Assembly: GCF_900698925.1 (NCBI RefSeq)
Contig: NZ_LR217713.1
Location: 868,001-932,000, forward strand
Direction: 5' to 3'
DNA: 64,000 bases
Source of the DNA: Erwinia_E haradaeae_I
GTDB taxonomy: Bacteria > Pseudomonadota > Gammaproteobacteria > Enterobacterales > Enterobacteriaceae
The notes beneath the pieces were generated by a model, which had not been told where the DNA came from, searched no databases, and saw nothing but the letters and a program-made list of their open reading frames with translations. Each line of letters begins with the position of its first letter. Position 1 is the first letter of the stretch. Below, piece after piece: positions 29,464-39,042 of the stretch. A program made the position numbers and the translations under genes.

Positions 29464-29477
29464 AGGATCCTAAAGAA
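29458..29477. promoter_or_regulatory. 20-bp perfect palindrome between degP and hldD
   Basis: TTCTTTAGGATCCTAAAGAA, perfectly self-complementary, about 55 bases before hldD. It overlaps the right arm of the degP stem-loop, so the two structures exclude each other. Confidence 0.45.
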
Positions 29478-29530
29478 AAAATAACATAACATGCTACCTA
29501 GTAAAAACATTCTATTAAGGATTTAAACTT

Positions 29531-30472
29531 ATGGTAATTGTCACCGGAGGAGCTGGATTTATTGGCAGTAATATTATTCATTCCTTAAATGAAAAAAATT
29601 ATACTGATATACTAGTAGTAGATAACCTTAACAACGGTATTAAATTTTCTAACATTTCAGATCTACATATTTCTGATTATATAGATAAAGAAAGTTTTCG
29701 AATGTCTATTCTAACAAACAAGAATTTCTTTAGAAACGTCGAGGCTGTATTTCATGAAGGGGCCTGCACAGATACAACTGAATGGAATGGAAAATACATG
29801 ATGCATAATAATTATCAGTATTCTAAAGACCTACTAAACTGGTGTATTCAACAAAGTATTCCATTTCTTTATGCTTCCTCTGCTTCTGTTTATGGTCACT
29901 GTAAAGATGAATGTCTTGAAGAATCTAAATATGAATCTCCACTCAATATTTACAGCTATTCAAAAATGCTTTTTGATCATTATGTTCGAAAAGCTTTAAC
30001 AACAGCAAAATCACCAATTTGTGGATGTCGTTACTTTAACGTCTATGGAGAAAAAGAAACTCATAAAAATAATATGGCTAGTATAATATTCCACTTAAAC
30101 AAACAAATACAAACTGGAAAAGATCCTCAATTATTTATAGGTAGTCACAACTTTAAACGCGATTTTATTTACGTAAAAGACGCGGTATCAATAAAACTTT
30201 GGTTATGGGAAAAAACCATATCTGGAATTTTTAACTGCGGATCTGGCGTTGCCACTTCATTTCAAGAAGTAGCTGAAATCATATTAGAATTTCATAAAAA
30301 AAATGAAATTGAATATATCCCTTTTCCAGAAAGTCTTAAAGGATTCTATCAAAAATTCACAAAAGCAAATCTTACTAAACTAAAAAAAACAGGCTATGTT
30401 CCGTCATTTAAACACATTAAAATAGGGGTTTTAGAATATATAAAATCACTCAATCCTACCATGAAACGGTGA
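29531..30472 (+). CDS. hldD: ADP-L-glycero-D-manno-heptose 6-epimerase
   Basis: NAD(P)-dependent short-chain epimerase that makes the heptose donor for the LPS inner core. Rossmann motif TGGAGFIGSN at the N-terminus; catalytic YSYSK (Tyr-x3-Lys) near residues 140-144; FHEGACTDTTEW and NFKRDFIYVKD match the family. 313 residues versus 310. AAGGA lies about 9 bases before the ATG. First gene of a tight hldD-waaF-waaC-glycosyltransferase run, the same order as in enteric bacteria. Confidence 0.97.
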   Translation: MVIVTGGAGFIGSNIIHSLNEKNYTDILVVDNLNNGIKFSNISDLHISDYIDKESFRMSILTNKNFFRNVEAVFHEGACTDTTEWNGKYMMHNNYQYSKDLLNWCIQQSIPFLYASSASVYGHCKDECLEESKYESPLNIYSYSKMLFDHYVRKALTTAKSPICGCRYFNVYGEKETHKNNMASIIFHLNKQIQTGKDPQLFIGSHNFKRDFIYVKDAVSIKLWLWEKTISGIFNCGSGVATSFQEVAEIILEFHKKNEIEYIPFPESLKGFYQKFTKANLTKLKKTGYVPSFKHIKIGVLEYIKSLNPTMKR

Positions 30473-30484
30473 AAAAATAAGAGA

Positions 30485-31522
30485 ATGAAAATTCTAGTTA
30501 TAGGGCCTTCTTGGATTGGCGACATGATGATGTCACACAGCCTGTATCGTACTTTAAAAACAAACAATCCTAAAACCATCATTGATGTAATCGCACCTAA
30601 TTGGTGCAAACCATTGATATCTCGCATGCCAGAAGTGCGAAAAGCATTAACTATGCCATTAAATCATGGAATTCTTAACTTAAAAGAACGTTGGCGTCTC
30701 AGTCAAAGGTTGCGTACATCATGTTATGATCAAGCGTTAGTTTTACCTGGTTCATTTAAATCTGCTCTAATCCCTTTCTTGGCATCTATTCCGCGTCGTA
30801 CTGGATGGCGTGGAGAAATGCGTTATGGATTGCTAAATGATATACGCATATTAAACCATACAAATTTTCCACTAATGGTGCACCGCTATATCGCATTAGG
30901 ATACGAAAAAAAAAATATACACAGCATAAACGACCTACCCAAACCCCTCTGTTTACCTCGACTTACAGTAAGTGATAAAGAAAAAAAAACTACTCTTAAT
31001 ACATTTAACATCGATTACAAGAGACCAATTATAAGTTTATGCCCTGGAACAGCTCATGGACTAGCTAAATGCTGGCCATTTTATCATTATGCAGAACTAA
31101 CCAAACACTTAATTAATCTTGGTTATCAAATTTTATTACTTGGATCTACTAATGAAAAATATACTGGAATAGTAATTTTACAAGGCATTCCAAAAAAAAA
31201 CAGAAAATATTGCTGTAATTTTATTGGTAAAACAAACTTAGAAGAAGCTGTTATCCTTATCTCCTGCTCTCATGCTATAATTAGCAATGACTCTGGATTA
31301 ATGCATATTGCCGCTGCATTAAATCAACCATTAATTGCACTATATGGTCCCAGTGACCCAGGCTTTACTCCTCCCCTTTCCAAGAATGCACGGGTTATTC
31401 ATTTGATGAGTAATAAAGACAAAATAAAAACAAACGATATACACGCTGGGTATCATCCAAGTCTTATTAAGATTACACCAGAAAAAGTCATTACTGAACT
31501 AAAAATACTCAATCTTATTTAA
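30485..31522 (+). CDS. waaF: ADP-heptose:LPS heptosyltransferase II
   Basis: GT9-family enzyme that adds the second heptose to the LPS inner core at the cytoplasmic face of the inner membrane. N-terminal LVIGPSWIGDMMMS; GTAHGLAKCWPF; the C-terminal donor-binding block SNDSGLMHIAAALNQPLIALYGPSDP is intact. 345 residues versus 348. It starts 12 bases after hldD. Confidence 0.97.
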   Translation: MKILVIGPSWIGDMMMSHSLYRTLKTNNPKTIIDVIAPNWCKPLISRMPEVRKALTMPLNHGILNLKERWRLSQRLRTSCYDQALVLPGSFKSALIPFLASIPRRTGWRGEMRYGLLNDIRILNHTNFPLMVHRYIALGYEKKNIHSINDLPKPLCLPRLTVSDKEKKTTLNTFNIDYKRPIISLCPGTAHGLAKCWPFYHYAELTKHLINLGYQILLLGSTNEKYTGIVILQGIPKKNRKYCCNFIGKTNLEEAVILISCSHAIISNDSGLMHIAAALNQPLIALYGPSDPGFTPPLSKNARVIHLMSNKDKIKTNDIHAGYHPSLIKITPEKVITELKILNLI

Positions 31523-31532
31523 AGGCGTTACA

Positions 31533-32498
31533 ATGCGGATTTTAATCATTAAAACATCTTCAATGGGAGATGTGATCCAGACTCTACCCGCATTAACTGA
31601 TTCAATGCTAACACTCCCCAATCCTCGTTTTGATTGGGTAGTCGAGGAAGACTTTTCTGAAATTCCTGGCTGGCATCCAGCCGTTCATAAAGTAATTCCA
31701 GTAGCTTTACGTCGTTGGCGTAAAAATTGGTTTAGTCATAAAATACGACAGGAAAGAGAGAAATTTAAACATACGGTGCAATTAAATAAATATGACGCTA
31801 TAATTGATGCTCAAGGTTTAATAAAAAGCGCTTGGTTTATTACTCGACTAGCAAAAGGAATCCGACATGGAGGTGATTTTCATAGTGCCAAAGAATCATT
31901 ATCCAGCCTAGTATATGATAAACGTCATCGAATTCATAAAAAACAACATGCCGTGGAACGAATGAGACTTCTCTTTTCTAAAAGCCTTAATTATAGCATG
32001 CCACAAATGGATGCTAACTATGCTATTATAGATTTTTTTTCAAATCAGGCCTCCCAAGATTCTAAAAAGAATCTCGTATTTTTGCATGCCACAACCCAAA
32101 AAAATAAACATTGGCCAGAAAAAAATTGGCGCAGATTAATTAGTTCTATGGATGTTAACGGTCTGAACATCAAATTACCATGGGGAACAAATGATGAATG
32201 GCAACGCGCCAAAAGATTAGCAAAGGGATTCAGCTATGTTGAGGTCTTACCCAAACTATCTTTAGAAGAATTGGCACACATATTGATTAATTCTCGCGCC
32301 GTAGTATCAGTTGACACAGGACTCAGCCATCTAGCCTCTGCACTTAACCAACCAAATATAACACTCTATGGACCAACTAACCACGAATTAATTGGCAATT
32401 ATGGTTATAATCAAATTTCACTATGCTCATCAGATAAACATATGGATACACTTACTGCTTCTATGGTGCAAAAAGAATTAGAAAAGGTGATTAGATGA
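31533..32498 (+). CDS. waaC: ADP-heptose:LPS heptosyltransferase I
   Basis: GT9-family enzyme that adds the first heptose to Kdo2-lipid A. N-terminal KTSSMGDVIQTLPALTD, HATTQKNKHWPEKNW and VDTGLSHLASALNQPNITLYGPT are family signatures. 321 residues versus 319. It follows waaF by 10 bases, and its stop overlaps the next start (ATGA). Confidence 0.97.
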   Translation: MRILIIKTSSMGDVIQTLPALTDSMLTLPNPRFDWVVEEDFSEIPGWHPAVHKVIPVALRRWRKNWFSHKIRQEREKFKHTVQLNKYDAIIDAQGLIKSAWFITRLAKGIRHGGDFHSAKESLSSLVYDKRHRIHKKQHAVERMRLLFSKSLNYSMPQMDANYAIIDFFSNQASQDSKKNLVFLHATTQKNKHWPEKNWRRLISSMDVNGLNIKLPWGTNDEWQRAKRLAKGFSYVEVLPKLSLEELAHILINSRAVVSVDTGLSHLASALNQPNITLYGPTNHELIGNYGYNQISLCSSDKHMDTLTASMVQKELEKVIR

Positions 32499-33657
32499 AA
32501 ACACTTCATATCATTAATTTATATGAATTAGGTGGTGTAGAGCGCATGTTTCTACAATATATTAACCATATCGATCATGAAAATGATGTAGTTATTTGTA
32601 TCAGTCCTAAAGTCAGCAGTGATATTACAAAAAAATTGAAAAAAAAGTCATTTTTTCTAGTCGATTATGTAATCATCTAGCTCTTCGCTGTCCACAATTT
32701 ATTCGTAAATTTTGGCTTAAATGGAAAATTGAAAAAACTTCTTCTGATATTATCATTGTCTGGGATCTTGTTATTAGACTATCTTCTAAACCAAAAAATA
32801 GAAAAATGATCTACTATGATCATGGAGCTTCCTCGCGCTTAACTTTGAATAAAAAAACAATAAATTTTTTTTCGATGCTTGATGGTGTAATTACAGTTTC
32901 ATATGCATCAAAAAGAATCATGGAATTACGATTTCAACTTCCATGCCCCCATGTAGTAGTACATAATGGGATTCAAAAACCAATAAATATAACGATTAAA
33001 AATAAATTATCCACTTTTCCACTTCGACTAGGAACAGCATCACGTTTAGTAAATCTTAAGGGAATTAGTGTGTCTCTTCTAACTCTGCATGAATTATTGT
33101 TACGTGGTCACAACGTAACAATTGAAATTATTGGACAAGGACCATATAAAAAGCAATTAGAAATATTAACACAAAAATTAAATTTAAATGATCAAGTTAT
33201 ATTTTCACCTTTTCAAAATGAATTGTCTGATTTTTTTAATCGCATTGATATTTACATGAGCACTCCAATCACAGAAGCATTCGGCCTATCTTGTCTAGAA
33301 GCCCTCTACCATGGAGTTCCAGTAATTTTTCCTCTTATTGATGGACAACCTGAAATAGTTAGTAACCGTATATGTGGTCTAGGACTAGTCCCGAAGGTAT
33401 CAGTAAAAGAGCATGAATGCATTACAGGAATAAAAATAAATTATCCCCATGCAGTGTATGATCCGATCGCCGATGTTTTGATAAGACCAAAACTTATCTC
33501 ACATATAGATTGTGCTAATGCAGTAGAAATGTTAATGGTCAATGAGACTTATAGTCGATTTAGCTGGAACGCGCAACGCTGTACCAGAGAAAAATTTACG
33601 TTCGATATTTGTGAACAACAACTTCAGAATACATTATTCTTCTTTTTACAGAAATAA
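32495..33657 (+). pseudogene. GT4-family LPS-core glycosyltransferase, frameshifted at an A8 tract
   Basis: Two frames make up one protein. 32495-32680 opens with a GT-B N-terminus (LHIINLYELGGVERMFLQYI). The other frame is open from before 32640 to the stop at 33657 and carries GTASRLVNLKG and the GT4 E-x7-E motif EAFGLSCLE. The switch point falls in a run of eight A (32639-32646), just after a run of seven. One extra A would give a continuous protein of about 387 residues. The gene overlaps waaC by 4 bases, so it probably adds the next core sugar. Apart from this single indel nothing is broken, so it is either a very recent pseudogene or is rescued by RNA polymerase slippage on the A tract, a mechanism reported for AT-rich endosymbionts. 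Acceptor and sugar are unknown. Confidence 0.85.
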
Positions 33658-34946
33658 TATTATTATGTATATATACTAGACAATGCTACACTATATTTGA
33701 CAATGTTCAAACACCTTAGACACAGAAGATTTCATTATTAATTTTTTACATATCATTACTGCACTGAATCAATATTTTATCTCGATAAATTGATTTAAAA
33801 TTTTTAAAAATATAGAAAATAGATAAACATCTGCTTATTAAATAAAACAATTAATAATTTTACTTGACTCTGATATTATTTAAGTTAAATACTATAGTTA
33901 GTTCATATAATCAACTTTTAAAAAACTATTTTTGCACAATTTTTGTGTATTTTGTACTAAGTAATTCTATAGATGATTATAGTATATAATAAAATACACA
34001 ATTCATCTCATAAGAAATGAGATATATAAATTCAATTATATCCATAATATATTACGCGCCACAATTTATAATAAAATATAGATTACAGATAGAATAGATA
34101 ATCTGTACCTAATTGAGATATATTAAAAATCAACTAATGAGTCTCTATAAATCTAGACCATATTCTATATCATTTTTATATATTCAGAATTATGATATTC
34201 AGTTGAAATAAAAAAAGCTAAATCATACTAAAAAAGTAATCAATATGGTACTTCTAATTACTCACAGCTAGAAGCGCCATTCATCTTCTAATATTTAGAT
34301 TAGAAGTCTATAAAACTTCTTCTTTATTAAAAGCGAGATATTTTAAAAAAATATTTTTTCAATACAATTATGATATGATTAACATCATTAAAACTAAAAA
34401 TACTTCTTTTCATACTAAAAATTACAAAATATCACTAAATTTTTTATGATAAGAATATCTATTAACCTAATATTAACTTACAACTAGATTATTTCTCATA
34501 TTAAAAATATATTCATCAACAAACCAGAATATTCGAAATAAATATATGTACTTTGTCTGATAATATAAAAATACAGTACACTTAATTTATTTTTATTTAA
34601 GTGATCTATATTTTACTTTCATGAAAAAATTTAATGAAATTCATGCCTATTCAATAGGCATTACTTATATAGTTGAAATAAATATTCTTGAACTAATCCA
34701 ATTAATAAGAATTTTATCTATAATAAAAATATGTAAATCATAACAAACTAATCTACATCATGAATGTTATAAATAAACCCACTACTATCCATTCTTCTCT
34801 TTCCTGCTTGTCCAGTATCATTGATACTTAGTTATGAAAACATTTTAATATTATTGAATACTATCATTATATTTCTTATTATAATCTAACAAATTATTAT
34901 AATTTATGCAACATTATTCAATCCTTGTAAATTAAACATTTTAATA
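33658..34946. other. gene-free AT-rich stretch
   Basis: No gene seen. A 19-bp palindrome at 34643-34661 is the only clear structure. Confidence 0.6.
34643..34661 (-). terminator. palindrome ATGCCTATT-C-AATAGGCAT, possible terminator
   Basis: Perfect arms of 9 bases around one central base. On the minus strand it is followed within about 20 bases by a run of six T. It lies about 290 bases beyond the tRNA-Lys 3' end and could end that transcript. An operator or relic is equally possible. Confidence 0.35.
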
Positions 34947-35022
34947 TGGTGGGTCGTGCAAGATTCGAACCTGCGACCAATTGATTAAAAGTCAACTGCT
35001 CTACCGACTGAGCTAACGACCC
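34947..35022 (-). tRNA. tRNA-Lys (anticodon UUU)
   Basis: 76 bases read on the minus strand, from GGGTCGTTAGCTCAG to ACGACCCACCA. Acceptor stem GGGTCGT/ACGACCC, anticodon loop CTTTTAA with TTT, T-loop TTCGAAT. CCA is encoded. Nearly identical to E. coli tRNA-Lys. Confidence 0.97.
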
Positions 35023-35032
35023 AATTTAAATA

Positions 35033-35108
35033 TGGTGGGTAATGACGGACTCGAACCGCCGACCCCCTCCGTGTAAAGGAGGTGCTCTACCAACTGAGCT
35101 AATCACCC
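35033..35108 (-). tRNA. tRNA-Val (anticodon UAC)
   Basis: 76 bases on the minus strand beginning GGGTGATTAGCTCAG and ending TACCCACCA. Anticodon loop TTTACAC gives UAC; the T-arm GGCGGTTCGAGTCCGTC is complete and CCA is encoded. It lies 10 bases upstream of tRNA-Lys on the same transcript, as in the E. coli valine-lysine tRNA cluster. Confidence 0.97.
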
Positions 35109-35124
35109 TTAATCTCTTCTTTAG

Positions 35125-35154
35125 ATTATAGAGAATATACCAACAAAGAGTCAA
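35125..35154 (-). promoter_or_regulatory. sigma-70 promoter of the tRNA-Val/tRNA-Lys unit
   Basis: On the minus strand TTGACT (35154-35149), an 18-base spacer and TATAAT (35130-35125), ending 16 bases before the mature tRNA-Val. This is the clearest consensus promoter I found in the window. Confidence 0.8.
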
Positions 35155-35396
35155 TAAATTTACATATTAAAATACACAATTTCTTGCTATTGCTCCATAT
35201 AATCTAGATTAATCTTTTTATATTCTTAACTTCAGCTCTATTATATCTATAATAACAAATAAATTTTCAAAACTAAATTAATTAACAAATACTAATGCAC
35301 ATTGTAACCAGAGTGTGCTGGTATTATATAATACAGAGGATTAAAAATAATAAAAAATATCACTGAATTGCATTCAGATCAAAAATAACTTACTGA

Positions 35397-36245
35397 TTAC
35401 AGCAAAATAGTACGATTTCCATTTAAAAAAACACGCTGTGTTATAATTTGATATAATGCACGACTAAGTACATTTTTTTCAACATCACGCCCAGCTCTCA
35501 TCATATCTTCTGGATGATAACTGTGATCAATAGGTATGGTATCCTGCATAATAATAGCCCCACCATCAAGATCTTCATTTACATAATGAGCTGTAGCACC
35601 AATCATCTTTACACCACGATGATAAGCTTGATGATAAGGACGAGATCCAATAAATGCAGGTAAAAACGAATGATGAATATTAATAATTTTATTTTTATAA
35701 CGATGAACAAAATCTTTTGTGAGCACACGCATATATTTTGCTAAAACTATGTAATCAGGACAATAAACATCAATCTTATCTGCTATATTATTATCATGTT
35801 GAACGCGTGTCACACCTCTGTGGCTAGCAAAAATAAATGGTATATTAAAACGCGTTACTAATGAACGTAACGTTTCATGATTACTAATAACTACAGCAAT
35901 ATCCAAGTCTAATTCGTTATAAGCGCTTTTGATTAACAACTCCCCTACACAATGAGTTTCTTGGCTAGCTAAAATCACGATTCGCTGACGTCTAAGAAAA
36001 TGTAATTTACAGCTAGATCCTACCGGCAAAACACAATCCAAATCTTTAAGAAATTTATTATCATCAAAATAACCTTCTAGATCTGTACGCATAAAAAATA
36101 AATTAGTATCATCATCAATAAATTGATTGTTTTCTAGAATATTAAGTTCATTCCGATCACATATGTTAGTAATTTTTGAAATCAATCCCTTCGCATTCGA
36201 AGACATAACATGTAATACTCTTCGTTGCAGGTTTGGTTTAATCAT
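35397..36245 (-). CDS. purU: formyltetrahydrofolate deformylase PurU
   Basis: Hydrolyses 10-formyl-tetrahydrofolate to formate and tetrahydrofolate, supplying formate and balancing one-carbon pools. An N-terminal ACT domain (RRVLHVMSSNAKGLISKITNI) precedes a formyltransferase domain with the catalytic Asn-His-Asp arrangement (IINIHHSFLPAFIGSRPYHQAY, GATAHYVNEDLDGGAIIMQD). It ends NGNRTILL, like E. coli NGNRTIIL-type ends. 282 residues from ATG 36245 (E. coli 280); a GTG three codons upstream is possible but crowds the AGGG. Solitary gene. Confidence 0.96.
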   Translation of the reverse strand: MIKPNLQRRVLHVMSSNAKGLISKITNICDRNELNILENNQFIDDDTNLFFMRTDLEGYFDDNKFLKDLDCVLPVGSSCKLHFLRRQRIVILASQETHCVGELLIKSAYNELDLDIAVVISNHETLRSLVTRFNIPFIFASHRGVTRVQHDNNIADKIDVYCPDYIVLAKYMRVLTKDFVHRYKNKIINIHHSFLPAFIGSRPYHQAYHRGVKMIGATAHYVNEDLDGGAIIMQDTIPIDHSYHPEDMMRAGRDVEKNVLSRALYQIITQRVFLNGNRTILL

Positions 36246-38097
36246 TCTAAACACACCCTGTTTATATGATATATATTCGTAATGTATATACCATGTTAGT
36301 TCATTTGACTCTTAAATCAGAAAGATGAATATAATTTGATTAATGCATTTCATAATATCAATACTTATTTTAACATCCTTTACTATTCAAACATTTATAT
36401 TTATAAATAACCAGATGACTCGTGAATAAATATAGGCTAGAATGTATACTGTATGAATAGATACACATTATAATAGATACACATTATCATTATGACGGAA
36501 CAATAATATTGTTATTAGTGTCTTGTAAAGATCAAGAACAATCTACTAAAATTAATTCAACGTTAATTATTAAAATACAGATAAATACACGATTATTGCC
36601 CCACCAAACTATTACACACTCAGATAAAAATAATATTGATAGAAATCAATGTTACAATCTAAAAAAACGATACAAATCAACCAAAACCCAATATATTATA
36701 TATATCTAATATCAAAGAATTCTGATAATATCTCTTGTTCCTTTCATCCAAGAAATACAACGATATAATGTTGCAACTATTCCTGAACATTTAATAAAAA
36801 TTATCACTCTCTGTGTATATAGTAATTACTATGTAAAAAATAGAACTAACTTACCGATAACACACCACATATAAATAGTACATTAAAATAAGCAAAAAAT
36901 GTACCTTACTTCATATATCAATTAATGATATAGATAATATCTCCCCACATCTTCCTTAATAAGTAAACAAAACCACCGTTTGAATATATAAAATACCTTT
37001 AAAAATACAATAATTATTAGTGCATTACTGTATTACATAAAATAAAAAATTTTATTTTTAATAAAAAATATATTAAATTTCTTGAAAAATAATCTTATTA
37101 GTTCTAGTTTAACACTGAAACGCATTAAAAAATACGCATAAGATAATATAACATATAATTATTAAATCTCTTAAATAAGATGATAAACTAACTTTACAGC
37201 TACTTTGACTACTTCTCAGAAACATAGTTCTTTTTTTAACAAAAAGTCCATGAATGACTTGCACATCATTACTCTATTACTCTGTTCTTTTTCAAATTAC
37301 ATAATTTCTGTGTACTTGAAATCCAATCCTGATGTCAATATGTCAATTGATAAAAAAGACATTCTCTATATATAAAAATCTCTGTACATCTTAAAATAAA
37401 AAAATTCATTGATCCATAAATCATTCTATTAAAAATCTTAATTACTATTTTCTAAGTATAGAAAATTAGATGAATGTCTATGATGTATGACATTGCATTT
37501 AAGAAACTGAATGATCATTTAGAACCTTATTTCTTATTAAAGCTTAATTCTTTTCTAAGATATCCAATAGAATATTCTACAATTCTGATACAAAACTTAA
37601 TAAAAGTATAATATATTTTCACACCAATTTATCTTAACTTTGAAACAGTTTGTTAAAATAAATCAACTGTTTCATAGATAGTTCTCAAAATAATGACGTT
37701 AATATTAAAATCCTGATTTTCTAATAAAAAAATATATAGCTTCTTTGATATCTAAGCATATATTAGATATAGTTAATTATCATTTATTTATAAAATCGAC
37801 AGTATTAAATACTATTCTTCTCCTTTAAAATATTTCAGTATATTTACTTCTTCTCTTAACTTATATAAGATATAAATCTTATCTCTACCTTTCTTTTTAA
37901 CTCAATATTATATTTTTATATAAACAAAAGAAAACATTAACAAAAACTATAAAATAAATTAGTGCAAAACTACCTTAGCTCTTAATCAAAAACCATATAT
38001 GTATATGTATATGTATATAATGCAATAAATCAAAGTCACCAGTAACCCATTTAAGTAAAATGCAAACCACGATGACTTACCTTAATACTTTAATAAT
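36246..38097. other. long gene-free AT-rich stretch
   Basis: About 1.85 kb without a recognisable gene. A 66-codon frame from TTG 36509 begins with a lipobox-like LLVSC but lacks a signal peptide start and has no similarity I know. Tandem duplication at 36456-36487. Confidence 0.6.
36456..36487. repeat. perfect 16-bp tandem duplication
   Basis: AATAGATACACATTAT at 36456-36471 and 36472-36487, no spacer, no mismatch. Confidence 0.9.
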
Positions 38098-38479
38098 TGG
38101 TGGAGCTGGCGGGAGTTGAACCCGCGTCCAGAATGGCTATACAATTGGCACTACATGCTTAGTCCTATTATTAGATTTTATTTATTAGCCGCGAATGGAC
38201 ACGCAACTAAAAAACTAGCTTGATTTAATTTAACATATCAACCCCAAGCAAGATATCAATGCGATCTCTTTTAATTTTGACCTCTCTATTCTTCTATTCT
38301 AAGAGAAGAGAATATGAAGAGAGAGGGCACCTTCAGTTTATTAAACGAATTAAGCTGCTAACGCAACAGGTGCAAAGTTTTTATCATTTGCGACTATTTA
38401 TACGGCTTTTAACGAGGCCAACCGCCCCTCGGCATGCACCTCCCGCTTTACACATCCTGTCAAATCCATGATCAGCCCC
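38098..38479 (-). ncRNA. ssrA: transfer-messenger RNA (tmRNA, SsrA)
   Basis: About 382 bases on the minus strand, from GGGGCTGATCATGGATT to GCGGGTTCAACTCCCGCCAGCTCCACCA. The tRNA-Ala-like acceptor carries the G3-U pair and encoded CCA, with the T-arm GGTTCAA intact. The tag reading frame (38391 down to the TAA at 38352-38350) encodes ANDKNFAPVALAA, 13 residues including the resume Ala codon. tmRNA rescues stalled ribosomes with SmpB, whose gene lies just upstream on the same strand as in E. coli. The 363-base E. coli RNA is slightly shorter. Expression probably starts within 38480-38540, which is occupied by a direct repeat. Confidence 0.97.
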
Positions 38480-38484
38480 ATATC

Positions 38485-38534
38485 CTAAGTAATAGTTACT
38501 ACTGATAATTCTAAGTAATAGTTATTACTAATAA
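38485..38534. repeat. imperfect direct repeat, period 26, in the tmRNA upstream region
   Basis: CTAAGTAATAGTTA followed by CTACTGATAA starts at 38485; a copy differing at two bases starts at 38511. The unit contains the inverted pair AGTAATA/TATTACT. It fills the short smpB-ssrA interval where the ssrA promoter should lie. Confidence 0.75.
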
Positions 38535-38547
38535 AAAATATATTATA

Positions 38548-39042
38548 CTAATTTCTAATAAATACGCAATTAATATTTTTTACTATACGCTCTTTATGTA
38601 ATTTCCACTCACGATCTTTTAAATCATTACGCTTATCATACTTCTTTTTCCCTCGTGCAATCCCAATTTTAAGCTTAGCCCAAGCACTTTTCCAATAAAT
38701 TGATAAAGCTATCACGGTGTATCCATCATGATTGACTTTTCGAATAAGACAATCTAGTTCACTTTTTTTTAAAAGCAACTTACGTTTTCTGTTAGGTAAA
38801 CACGTAATATGTGATGATACAAGACTGAGTGGCTGAAATGTGGATCCACATAAATAAGCTTCACCGTCACTGAAGACAATATAACTATCATGAATATTCA
38901 CTTGCTTTGCACGCAAAGATTTTACTTCCCAGCCATGTAAAAGTAATCCAGCGTCCATTATTTCATTAATAAAGTAATTATAACGAGCGTGCTTATTTAT
39001 TGAAATAATAGTAGGCACTAAATTCTGTTTTGTATTCATCAT
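38548..39042 (-). CDS. smpB: SsrA-binding protein SmpB
   Basis: OB-fold protein that carries tmRNA to stalled ribosomes. YFINEIMDAGLLLHGWEVKSLRAKQVNIHDSYI, GYTVIALSIYWKSAWAKLKIGIARGKKKYDKRNDLKDREW match the family through the basic C-terminal tail. 164 residues from ATG 39042 (E. coli 160); an upstream TTG (39057) is less likely. It is followed about 70 bases later by ssrA on the same strand, and lies back to back with ratA-ratB, preserving the E. coli ratB-ratA-smpB neighbourhood. Confidence 0.95.
   Translation of the reverse strand: MMNTKQNLVPTIISINKHARYNYFINEIMDAGLLLHGWEVKSLRAKQVNIHDSYIVFSDGEAYLCGSTFQPLSLVSSHITCLPNRKRKLLLKKSELDCLIRKVNHDGYTVIALSIYWKSAWAKLKIGIARGKKKYDKRNDLKDREWKLHKERIVKNINCVFIRN

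Noticed and set aside
36509..36709. 66-codon frame with lipobox-like LLVSC
   Set aside because: TTG start, no positively charged signal peptide, rest is Lys/Asn/Thr-rich. Possibly a lipoprotein relic, but not supportable.
37998..38022. ATATGT-type microsatellite
   Set aside because: Three short units in very AT-rich DNA; not distinguishable from chance.
38259..38471. Open frame on the plus strand over the tmRNA
   Set aside because: It is the complement of tmRNA, which has clear tRNA-like ends and a tag frame.
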